From contig CAKMZR010000044.1 in the NCBI GenBank assembly GCA_929200455.1, positions 1 through 5,232 of the forward strand: a stretch of 5,232 nucleotides of DNA. The letters run 5' to 3'. The position numbers and the translations under genes are program-made. This DNA comes from an uncultured Alphaproteobacteria bacterium (lineage in GTDB: Bacteria > Pseudomonadota > Alphaproteobacteria > CAKMZR01). A model generated the notes under the pieces. The model worked only from the letters and a program-made list of their open reading frames with translations, had not been told where the DNA came from and searched no databases. This document shows, in pieces, positions 1 to 5,232 of the stretch. How positions within the stretch are numbered: the first letter of the stretch is position 1; each line of letters opens with the position of its first letter.

Positions 1-347
1 ATTTTTCCCTTGATGAGCTCTTTCCAGAGACGGCCTTTAAGTCTTTGGGTGTGTTTAATTTGTTGATCAAAGCGTCCTGCTTGTTTGTAGTAGCCGTCTA
101 GAGTGACCATTTGGGCTTTGGGAGCATGATTGCTTCCGCAAATTACGAAACTGCATCCGTGATCGGCAAGTTTTACGAGGAGGTTGTTGCTGTAGGTCGC
201 CCCGTAGGCGTGAACAATCACGGCATCAAGAGCGTCAAGGGGGATGCTTTTTAATTTTTCTTTGTGGCGGGAGACGACAAGAAAGCCCCGTGAGGAGTGG
301 AGATGAATATCATTTTGAGAAATATCGAGGATTCTCTGAGCGGTCAT
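1..347 (-). CDS. cas1: Cas1, CRISPR adaptation integrase, N-terminal part (cut by window edge)
   Basis: Seen: an open frame starts at the ATG at 347-345 and runs off the left edge after 115 codons. It begins MTAQRILDISQNDIHLH, followed by SSRGFLVVSR, then a beta-strand-rich segment (IPLDALDAVIVHA, about residues 35-47), LLVKLADHGCSFVICGSNHAP (about 56-76) and DGYYKQAGRFDQQI (about 84-97). Known: this is the usual N-terminal beta-domain of type II Cas1, where a short 'conduct' strand, the GxLVV strand and the 'vivfcdxxhxP' strand precede the helical catalytic domain. Cas1 with Cas2 integrates new spacers into the array; its metal-binding Glu, His and Asp residues lie in the C-terminal part, outside this window. 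Only about a third of a typical 300-residue protein is visible, so intactness cannot be judged. The start overlaps the cas9 stop (ATGA), and no Shine-Dalgarno sequence is evident before it, which suggests translational coupling to cas9. The cas9-cas1 order fits type II-C. Confidence 0.93.
   Translation of the reverse strand, partial: MTAQRILDISQNDIHLHSSRGFLVVSRHKEKLKSIPLDALDAVIVHAYGATYSNNLLVKLADHGCSFVICGSNHAPKAQMVTLDGYYKQAGRFDQQIKHTQRLKGRLWKELIKGK
344..347 (-). other. ATGA stop-start overlap coupling cas9 to cas1
   Basis: Read on the minus strand, the four bases are ATGA: ATG (347-345) opens cas1 and TGA (346-344) closes cas9. The end of cas9 just upstream offers no clear Shine-Dalgarno sequence. 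Such overlaps normally mean co-transcription and re-initiation by the ribosome that finishes the first gene, so Cas1 output probably depends on Cas9 translation. Confidence 0.85.
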
Positions 348-3300
348 GAAGATTCTTCTGATGTTTTCTTTTTGTAGGGATAGGGACCGGGATCATACAC
401 ACGACCCAGAATATCGACGCGAATTTTGCGTAGATTTTTGCGCTGCATTTGTTTTGCGGAAGCTTCCCACGTTTTTTCGTATCTTTTTTCTTCCCTAGCT
501 ACTTTATGGGGAATTAAGCGTACCTTTTCCCCTGAGTTTTCTTTCACTCTTGCGATGATGGTTTTTCCATCTTTTTCATAAGCGACCATATCATTTTTGT
601 GAAGCCGCATAATTTTCTTTGCCATGGGAGCTTGTGAGATCCACTTTCGCGCTTCTTTTTCTTGGTGGGCTTCGTATTGTCGTACGGTTTCTGCGTACCA
701 TTGTCCTTTCTTGTAAAGGACCTTTCCTGTTTCGGGATCTTTGACATCTTTTTCTTCTGAGACAAAGATTTCGGTATAGGCGTTATTTCCTCCTTGGTAG
801 TATTTGTAGGTTTTCCCTGACTTGTCTTTGATGGGTACGAGGGATTTCCCTTGTTCTTCTGTTTTTCCGATCATGCGGAGTCTATGGATGGGAGGAGCTT
901 TTTCTCCTTTTTTTGTTTTTCGATTGCCTAGACATTCTCGAATGATTTCTTTGACTTCTTTTCCTTCGGCACCGTGCAAAGCGTACTGGAGCTCACTACG
1001 AATATTTTCATCTACGATTTTTTCGATATCTTTTTTTTCTAGGTCTTCGACAGCTTTCCGCACGACGTAGACTTTTTCGTTGGTATCTGGGCGGGTAATG
1101 AGTCCGTAGGCGGTTTCTTCGTGGAGTTGAGAGATAGTTGTTCCTTTTTGAGTGGCTTTTCGGGCACTTCCTATATCGGGTTTGTGAGAGATAATCATTT
1201 TTGAGAAGTGGTCTTTGACGTTTTGTAGGAAGCCGGGATAGGGATCGGGCATTTTGTCGACAAGTTTTTTTCGTTGTTCTCTTCGGGCGGGATTGTTTTC
1301 GATGTTGTTGGCTTCAGTGGCGACTTTTTGGAGGATGCTCCGTGTGGTACATCCGACAACGAATGCATCGAGAGCGTGGTGTCTGTGGTCGTCACGATTT
1401 TTGACAATTTCGGTTCCATCTTCTCTTTTTCCCCATATTCCCTCTCCTTCGAGTCCCCATTTTTGACGCATCATGGCGGTAAGTTGTCCTGGTATGGGAG
1501 TAATTTTGTCGGGGTCGCAGATGAACTGTAGGTATTCTTTTGCCATTCGTGAGAGGTAGCGTGTGTCATTGAGTTGTCGAGCGATGACATCGTCTTGATT
1601 TGCGAATCGTTCTCTTGCGTCTTCCATGAAGCGAGATTTTTTGAAGTTGCTTTTGAAGGCATCAACCCGGGCTAGGATTTCGTTCCATTTGTAGCCTGGG
1701 GGGCTATGAGAAAAAGCTTCATGAGGTGTTTTATTTCCTTTGAACTGGTTGGCTTGTTTGCAGGCTAAGACTTTATTGCCTTTGCCGTCATCGTAGCAGA
1801 CGGAGTAAGGTACGAGATGTTCGATTTCGAAGGCTGGTGAGAGTATTTCGTGGAAGCCGATGGTTTTTCCTGAAAAGGGGCAGCAACGAGAGGAGGGTTC
1901 ACTTGAAGTTTCTTCCCATAGTTTGAACCGCAAACGGTCGTCTCTTTTGGGCTGAGAGACTCCTAGTTTGCTGAGTTCTGAATCGATGCGTTCATTATCG
2001 CGTTTATTTTTTGCGTTGGTTTTGTTGAGTTCGCTTGGGTGTTCTTTGAGGTCGCGAGCGAGTTCGATACTGATGGCGTCTGGGTGTCCCCATTCATCGA
2101 TGCATGCATTGACGAGTTTTCGGATTTGGTTGAGTACAATATGGACGGTAGGGTTATTGATTTTGCCATAGAATTTTTCTGGGAATTGTTCATTTTCTGA
2201 TGTGGGTTTTCCTCCGATGACGCGATGGGGGAGGGCTTCGCCGTAGTAGGGAAGCTGTTCTTTGATTTCGCCTGTGCGGAAGTCGGAGTGGTGGTCGTAC
2301 CCTGCGCGTTTGCATGCTTCGCTGTAGACGCATCCTTCTTTGAGGTGTGGGAGGATTTTTCGGATGGCTTTTTCTGAGAGGCGTCCGTATCCGTCTTTTA
2401 GAGAGAGGTTTGCGATGTGGCGTGCTTTTTCTTCCTCAAGAGCAAATTCGGCTTGAAATTCTGAGACGAGGATGTCTTCATTTTCTTCTTCTAGGATGCG
2501 GAGTACGATACGTTGTTGGTCTTCTCCTGAGAAATTGTACCATTCTTTCCCGAAAGCTTTTTCGTGTGCGAGGAGGACGTGGGTATGGTGTCCGTCGAGT
2601 TCTTTTCTGTTGTCACTTTCGAGATTGAAGGGGAGGTCGCCATCAATTTTGAGTACTTTACGCATGTTTTTGAAGGAGACTTTATTTTTTTTGAAGAGTT
2701 CTTGGGCGATGATATTTTTTTGTTCTTTTGTGAGGTGAAGTTCATCTTTTTTGTAGGTTCTGAAGTCGAGATTTGCGAGTTCTTGGTAGATTCTGAATTC
2801 CTGAACGACAGGGAGAGCCAAGGGTGCACGACGTTCTTTAGTTTCGTACTCGAAAGTACAAAATCCGACTTCGACGGGTCTCAAATTGCGTTGATGAAAA
2901 ATGATGTCTTTTGCGTTCGCATAGGCGCGACTTTTGTCGTGAGAGGAAAAGCGTTCCTGACTTTTGAGAAGGGCATCGACTTCTCTTTCGTACATATCTC
3001 GACTGGTGAAGAAGGAATATTCTTCTTTGTTGTTCTTTTTTTGTTCGCTCTCTTGGCTTTGGGTATTTCTTGTTTTTCTGATGCGTTTTGGCTGTCCTTC
3101 TTTGAGGTTATGGAGGTATTGTCCGAGAGTGGAGGCGCCTTCTGCCATCATGTTTTTATCGAGTTTTGCGATGGCTTCTTTGAGGGGTGTGCTTTCGTTA
3201 TCTTTGCTGTCTGTTTTTCGGTTGCTTTTGAAGCCTCGTCTCTGGGCGATGTGGAGAAGACCCCGTCCCATTTCGTGAGGGGAGACGGTTTCTTTTAAGG

Positions 3301-3661
3301 CGCGGTCTCTGATTTCGTAGGGGTTTTTGTTTTGGAGTTCTTTTTGTTCATCAGGGTTTGAGGGGAAGAGGTCTTGTTCGACGAGCGTATTCAGGAGTCG
3401 TGAGACTCTTTTCTTTTTGCGGTCACGATTCCGCCGTGCCCCTCGAGCCGTGCGTCTGGAGACGGCGAGAGGTTCTTTGGTTTTGGCATCGCGTCCGTCA
3501 TCATAGATGCGAACGCCCAAAGCTTCTAGAGCGAGGACTTCGTGGTTTCCGCCTTTGTGTTGGCTGTTTGCTTCGTGCTCTTGTATTTTAAGAACGGCCC
3601 ATCCTACGGAAGTTGAGCCAAGATCGAGGGATAATTTGTAGGGTCCTATATCTTTTTTCAT
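344..3661 (-). CDS. cas9: Cas9, type II-C RNA-guided DNA endonuclease
   Basis: Cas9 cuts double-stranded DNA guided by crRNA:tracrRNA. The protein has 1105 residues, in the normal range for compact type II-C. Visible in order: RuvC-I (SLDLGSTSVGWAVL, catalytic D13); arginine-rich bridge helix (about 65-90, SRRTARGARRNRDRKKKRV); HIAQRRGFKSNRK (137-149) at the start of the recognition lobe, which runs to about 500; RuvC-II (AISIELARDL, E533); HNH with CPFSGKTI (594-601), FEIEHLVPYS (611-620, H615 the general base) and ANQFKGNKTP (N638); RuvC-III (HHALDAFVVGC, 761-771, H762 and D765); C-terminal wedge and PAM-interacting region (about 925-1105), ending with a conserved-looking ILGRVYDPGPYP. All expected nuclease residues are present, except that the HNH Asp position is Glu (E614). 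I chose the Met at 3661 because AAGGAG sits 6 bases upstream and the family N-terminus starts here; the frame is open for 22 more codons upstream to 3727, but those overlap the promoter region. The gene is uninterrupted, and its stop overlaps the cas1 start. Confidence 0.97.
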   Translation of the reverse strand: MKKDIGPYKLSLDLGSTSVGWAVLKIQEHEANSQHKGGNHEVLALEALGVRIYDDGRDAKTKEPLAVSRRTARGARRNRDRKKKRVSRLLNTLVEQDLFPSNPDEQKELQNKNPYEIRDRALKETVSPHEMGRGLLHIAQRRGFKSNRKTDSKDNESTPLKEAIAKLDKNMMAEGASTLGQYLHNLKEGQPKRIRKTRNTQSQESEQKKNNKEEYSFFTSRDMYEREVDALLKSQERFSSHDKSRAYANAKDIIFHQRNLRPVEVGFCTFEYETKERRAPLALPVVQEFRIYQELANLDFRTYKKDELHLTKEQKNIIAQELFKKNKVSFKNMRKVLKIDGDLPFNLESDNRKELDGHHTHVLLAHEKAFGKEWYNFSGEDQQRIVLRILEEENEDILVSEFQAEFALEEEKARHIANLSLKDGYGRLSEKAIRKILPHLKEGCVYSEACKRAGYDHHSDFRTGEIKEQLPYYGEALPHRVIGGKPTSENEQFPEKFYGKINNPTVHIVLNQIRKLVNACIDEWGHPDAISIELARDLKEHPSELNKTNAKNKRDNERIDSELSKLGVSQPKRDDRLRFKLWEETSSEPSSRCCPFSGKTIGFHEILSPAFEIEHLVPYSVCYDDGKGNKVLACKQANQFKGNKTPHEAFSHSPPGYKWNEILARVDAFKSNFKKSRFMEDARERFANQDDVIARQLNDTRYLSRMAKEYLQFICDPDKITPIPGQLTAMMRQKWGLEGEGIWGKREDGTEIVKNRDDHRHHALDAFVVGCTTRSILQKVATEANNIENNPARREQRKKLVDKMPDPYPGFLQNVKDHFSKMIISHKPDIGSARKATQKGTTISQLHEETAYGLITRPDTNEKVYVVRKAVEDLEKKDIEKIVDENIRSELQYALHGAEGKEVKEIIRECLGNRKTKKGEKAPPIHRLRMIGKTEEQGKSLVPIKDKSGKTYKYYQGGNNAYTEIFVSEEKDVKDPETGKVLYKKGQWYAETVRQYEAHQEKEARKWISQAPMAKKIMRLHKNDMVAYEKDGKTIIARVKENSGEKVRLIPHKVAREEKRYEKTWEASAKQMQRKNLRKIRVDILGRVYDPGPYPYKKKTSEESS

Positions 3662-3667
3662 GTGGTT

Positions 3668-3673
3668 CTCCTT
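3668..3673 (-). promoter_or_regulatory. Ribosome binding site deciding the cas9 start
   Basis: On the minus strand AAGGAG is followed by six bases (AACCAC) and the ATG at 3661. The match to the anti-Shine-Dalgarno sequence and the spacing are good. Neither of the two upstream in-frame ATGs (at 3727 and 3721) is needed to reach the first conserved Cas9 motif, so this site fixes the start. Confidence 0.85.
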
Positions 3674-3712
3674 TTCTGTTGTTGTTTTTCCCCGGAAGAG
3701 AGAAAAAACATC

Positions 3713-3741
3713 TTGACACATGTGCATAAAAGGGGGAGAAT
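3713..3741 (+). promoter_or_regulatory. Sigma-70-type promoter for the plus-strand small RNA (putative tracrRNA)
   Basis: A perfect -35 box TTGACA (3713-3718) is followed by a 17-base spacer and a -10 box GAGAAT (3736-3741), which keeps the important second A and final T of TATAAT (4 of 6 matches). Transcription would start near 3748 and run rightwards, away from cas9, toward the terminator at 3801-3834. No plus-strand protein gene lies downstream, so the promoter is best assigned to the non-coding RNA. It shares nearly all of its footprint with the opposing candidate cas9 promoter. Confidence 0.72.
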
Positions 3742-3746
3742 GTCAA
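3718..3746 (-). promoter_or_regulatory. Candidate cas9-cas1 promoter, overlapping the small-RNA promoter
   Basis: On the minus strand a perfect TTGACA (3746-3741) stands 17 bases from ACATGT (3723-3718). That -10 is a poor match to TATAAT, but it is directly preceded by TGC, the extended -10 element, which can compensate. The start site would be near 3711, giving a cas9 leader of about 50 bases before the ATG. The -10 is the uncertain part; the -35 and the position just ahead of cas9 are the support. Confidence 0.5.
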
Positions 3747-3747
3747 C

Positions 3748-3834
3748 GCATTTTAGAGAATTGTTGTCTTGTCACTAACAAGATGAAAGATTCACCAAAT
3801 AAGGAGGCGCGCCACGGCGTGCCTCTTTTTTTTT
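3748..3834 (+). ncRNA. Putative tracrRNA, transcribed divergently from cas9
   Basis: Seen: a stretch of about 87 bases bounded by a good plus-strand promoter and a strong plus-strand intrinsic terminator, with no protein gene on that strand. The 5' half (about 3748-3781) would be the anti-repeat; it begins GCATTTTAGAG. Two alternative foldings follow: a stem TCTTGT/ACAAGA (3767-3772 with 3778-3783, loop CACTA, extendable by wobble pairs to 3764-3786), or a small nexus-like hairpin TGAA-AGA-TTCA (3784-3794) if the upstream part pairs with the repeat. An A-rich linker then leads to the terminator stem, which commonly forms the 3' end of tracrRNAs. Known: type II systems need a tracrRNA, usually encoded near cas9, and II-C tracrRNAs often lie beside cas9. 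Inference: this is that RNA. The array repeat is outside the window, so anti-repeat pairing cannot be tested here; an unrelated small RNA remains possible. Both ends are approximate. Confidence 0.7.
3801..3834 (+). terminator. Intrinsic terminator of the plus-strand small RNA
   Basis: A ten-position stem pairs GAGGCGCGCC (3804-3813) with GGCGTGCCTC (3816-3825), with one G-U wobble; in practice the innermost pair opens to leave a four-base loop. It is followed by nine T's (3826-3834), and AAG (3801-3803) can extend the stem into the T run. The tail is on the plus strand only; on the minus strand the hairpin is followed by CTTATTT, a poor tail. It therefore terminates rightward transcription, just before the convergent 3' end of the RraA-like gene. 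Confidence 0.9.
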
Positions 3835-3837
3835 GGT

Positions 3838-4551
3838 TTAGACTCTTGATTTTTCGAAAGCATTCCAAGCGACTTGGAAGTCGTCGAAGGAGAAGTTTTT
3901 CTTTTTTGTGGGTTCTAGGATGATTTTTTCTGAATCGATGAGTTTATGGATGGCGTCTTCTAGGGTGTTGAGGAGGTTTTGTGGTATGACGACGGCACCG
4001 TGCTTGTCGGCATGTATGAGGTCGTTTGGTTTGATTTTTAGACCCATGATGGAGACGGGAACGTTGATGTCGCGTACATGGACGAAGGCGTGGCTGGGTC
4101 CGATGGATCCGGCGAGGACTGGAAAGTCTTGAGGTATAGCGTCGAGGTCTCGCATGACTCCATTTGTGAGGGCTCCTTGGAATCCGAATGCGCGATGTAC
4201 ATTTGCGTTGATTTCGCCCCAATAGGCCCCGACGGCTTTATCGGTTCCGTCTTTGTCTTCGATGACGACGACGGAGGGGGGAGTATTTTCTGACATATAG
4301 CGGTAGTAAGCCATGCGTTTGGCTTTGATGAGTTGTGGAGGGTCTGAGGGGGCGTCTTTTCCGGCGATGATGGCGGTGCGCGCGAATCCGACGATGGGGG
4401 GAGCGGAAGGTGCGGATGAGAGGAGGGTTTTTTTGGTGAATTGGTTGAAGCCACGTTTTCCGATGGCGACTTCGATAGCGTTGCATACGGTGGGGGTATC
4501 GATTGATTTTAGGAGGTTATAAAGTTTGTGATCTAGGATGTTTGGAGCCAT
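3838..4551 (-). CDS. RraA-like / HMG-aldolase-family protein (PF03737 type)
   Basis: The protein has 237 residues, near the family's usual 160-240. Seen: N-terminal LLKSIDTPTVCNAIE (13-27), the typical opening helix; WGEINANVHRAFGFQGALTNGVMRD in 111-135, matching the family's Gly-Glu and G-x-x-R-D signatures, with R134 and D135 in the positions that bind the pyruvoyl substrate and divalent metal; and IKPNDLIHADKHGAVVIP (173-190), the conserved C-terminal 'pGDlv-aD-dGvvvvP' segment. Known: the family contains 4-hydroxy-4-methyl-2-oxoglutarate and 4-carboxy-4-hydroxy-2-oxoadipate aldolases, oxaloacetate decarboxylases, and RraA, the RNase E inhibitor of gammaproteobacteria. The retained R-D pair and the longer N-terminus favour an enzyme over a true RraA; the substrate cannot be read from sequence. 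No strong Shine-Dalgarno sequence precedes the ATG, which lies inside the 3' end of the hydrolase gene, so translation is probably coupled. Older annotations may call it a demethylmenaquinone methyltransferase, which is a misnomer. Confidence 0.88.
   Translation of the reverse strand: MAPNILDHKLYNLLKSIDTPTVCNAIEVAIGKRGFNQFTKKTLLSSAPSAPPIVGFARTAIIAGKDAPSDPPQLIKAKRMAYYRYMSENTPPSVVVIEDKDGTDKAVGAYWGEINANVHRAFGFQGALTNGVMRDLDAIPQDFPVLAGSIGPSHAFVHVRDINVPVSIMGLKIKPNDLIHADKHGAVVIPQNLLNTLEDAIHKLIDSEKIILEPTKKKNFSFDDFQVAWNAFEKSRV
4533..4551 (-). other. 19-base overlap of the hydrolase 3' end with the RraA-like gene start
   Basis: The hydrolase stop codon TAG is at 4535-4533, while the RraA-like ATG is at 4551-4549 in a different frame. 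The overlap and the shared strand argue for one transcript and for coupled translation of the two enzymes. Confidence 0.8.
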
Positions 4552-5228
4552 GATTGTAAGTGCCTATTGGTGAGGGATGGTTGTTCGAGAGTGGGGAGGT
4601 GTCCGGCTTTTTCGACGACGGCGAAGACGGATTGGGGGATGGTTTGGTTCATGAAGGTGTGTTGTTCAAGGGGACATAGGGTATCTTCTTTTCCGCATAG
4701 GATGAGGGTGGGTACGTGGATGGTGTGGAGTGTATTTTCTTGAGAGTTTCTATCGCGCAGGGCAATACTTTGGGAGATGAAGGCTTGGTTTCCGAGAGAG
4801 AGGGCCATATTCATGCAGGTATTGAGTATATATTTTTTTGAGTTTTTTGCGAGATATTTTGGTTTGAGATTTTCTTTCATAATATGTTTGAGATTTCCTT
4901 TTTGGACTTGTTTGATATGGAGGTTACGGATGTTTTGTGTGTTGGGAGTATCTGGGAAGGGGTTTGTGTCGAGAAGGGCTAGCCTTGAGACGCGATGAGC
5001 GGCGAGTCGCATAATTTCCATGGCGATGATTCCGCCCATAGAGAGTCCGAGTAGGGAGAAGGAAGGGGGGAGTTCTTTTAAGATTTTTTCTGCGATGAGG
5101 GTGACGGAACGATGGGTTCCGAAAGAGGGAGTTGAGATGAGGTGAGAGGATGAGAAGAGTGAGATTTGGGGAGCGAAGAGTCGTTCGTCGCACATCATTC
5201 CGGGAAGCAAGACGAGGTGAGGTTTCAT
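4533..5228 (-). CDS. Alpha/beta-fold hydrolase (substrate unknown); start may lie beyond the window
   Basis: The visible protein has 231 residues. Seen: LVLLPGMMCDERLF (5-18), the first core strand followed by the oxyanion-hole loop; GLSMGG (61-66), the nucleophile elbow with S63; LALLDTNP (83-90), the next strand; a helical cap region about 100-165; TLILCGKEDTLCP (174-186), with D182 as the catalytic acid; and EKAGHLPTLEQP (206-217), with H210 completing the triad. The catalytic triad is therefore intact. Known: these features define the abhydrolase_1/abhydrolase_6 group of esterases, lactonases and C-C hydrolases; the LLPGxxCDxxLxxPQ opening occurs in a proteobacterial subgroup without a firm general function. 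There is no signal peptide, so it is probably cytoplasmic. The ATG at 5228 is four bases from the edge, so its ribosome binding site is not visible and an upstream start cannot be excluded, although the N-terminus looks complete for the fold. It overlaps the RraA-like gene and likely shares its transcript. Confidence 0.88.
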   Translation of the reverse strand: MKPHLVLLPGMMCDERLFAPQISLFSSSHLISTPSFGTHRSVTLIAEKILKELPPSFSLLGLSMGGIIAMEIMRLAAHRVSRLALLDTNPFPDTPNTQNIRNLHIKQVQKGNLKHIMKENLKPKYLAKNSKKYILNTCMNMALSLGNQAFISQSIALRDRNSQENTLHTIHVPTLILCGKEDTLCPLEQHTFMNQTIPQSVFAVVEKAGHLPTLEQPSLTNRHLQSWLQTS

Positions 5229-5232
5229 GAGG

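Noticed and set aside
1031..1038. Run of eight T's (A8 on the coding strand) in cas9 as a possible phase-variation tract
   Set aside because: It encodes Glu-Lys-Lys in the correct frame, the reading frame is intact, and a single A8 run in a lysine-rich protein is ordinary.
2564..3298. Plus-strand open frame of 244 codons inside cas9
   Set aside because: It lies wholly antisense to the recognition-lobe region of an intact cas9, its translation is a low-complexity run of Phe, Val, Glu and Ser with no recognisable domain, and no ribosome binding site supports it. It is a shadow of cas9 codon usage.
3676..3710. Weak hairpin in the cas9 leader (T-rich arm against an A-rich arm around CCGG) as a riboswitch or attenuator
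   Set aside because: The pairing is mostly A-T with poor continuity, and nothing resembles a known riboswitch; the stretch more likely is an unstructured leader.
3662..3727. Longer cas9 start at the ATG at 3727 or 3721, adding 22 or 20 residues
   Set aside because: The extra residues are unlike any Cas9 N-terminus, the upstream ATGs fall inside the promoter boxes and probably precede or coincide with the transcription start, and the ATG at 3661 has a good AAGGAG six bases upstream.
3711..3775. Near-repeat TCTTGACAC (3711-3719) and TCTTGTCAC (3767-3775), considered as a natural guide-like match between the small RNA and the cas9 promoter, as in the long-form tracrRNA of S. pyogenes
   Set aside because: Only 8 of 9 bases match, the second copy is inside the presumed anti-repeat rather than at a free 5' end, and such a short match is expected by chance in a region of this size.
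3720..3923. Plus-strand open frame of 67 codons crossing the small RNA and the end of the RraA-like gene
   Set aside because: It starts within the promoter, reads straight through the intrinsic terminator hairpin and T tail, and ends antisense to a real gene; there is no ribosome binding site and no recognisable domain.

Overview
The window holds the proximal part of a type II-C CRISPR-Cas locus and, beside it, a small two-gene metabolic unit. All protein-coding genes lie on the minus strand. The gene content is bacterial. The Cas9 sequence (RuvC-I, arginine-rich bridge helix, HNH with an EIEH core, compact length of 1105 residues) and the start of the Cas1 protein most resemble type II-C proteins of Alphaproteobacteria. 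I judge the host an alphaproteobacterium of moderate GC content, but this is an inference from remembered family resemblance, not from a search.

Layout, read in the direction of transcription (right to left). At 5228-4533 is an alpha/beta-fold hydrolase whose 3' end overlaps by 19 bases an RraA/HMG-aldolase-like gene (4551-3838). A 176-base intergenic region (3662-3837) follows. Then come an intact cas9 (3661-344) and the first 115 codons of cas1 (347 to the window edge), joined to cas9 by a 4-base ATGA overlap. The rest of cas1, a presumed cas2 and the repeat-spacer array would lie beyond position 1. No repeats or spacers are inside the window.

The most informative stretch is the intergenic region. 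It carries a strong plus-strand promoter (TTGACA, 17-base spacer, GAGAAT), a short stretch able to fold, and a textbook intrinsic terminator with a T9 tail that points to the plus strand, where there is no gene. This is best explained as a divergently transcribed small RNA of about 87 nt, very probably the tracrRNA that works with this Cas9. On the minus strand a second TTGACA with an extended -10 faces the other way over the same 30-odd bases, so the cas9 and tracrRNA promoters appear to overlap almost completely.

Together, Cas9 with crRNA:tracrRNA would perform interference and Cas1 (with Cas2) spacer acquisition. The hydrolase and RraA-like gene look like an unrelated enzyme pair from the flanking chromosome. 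No minus-strand terminator is visible between them and cas9, so read-through across the small RNA into cas9 is possible.
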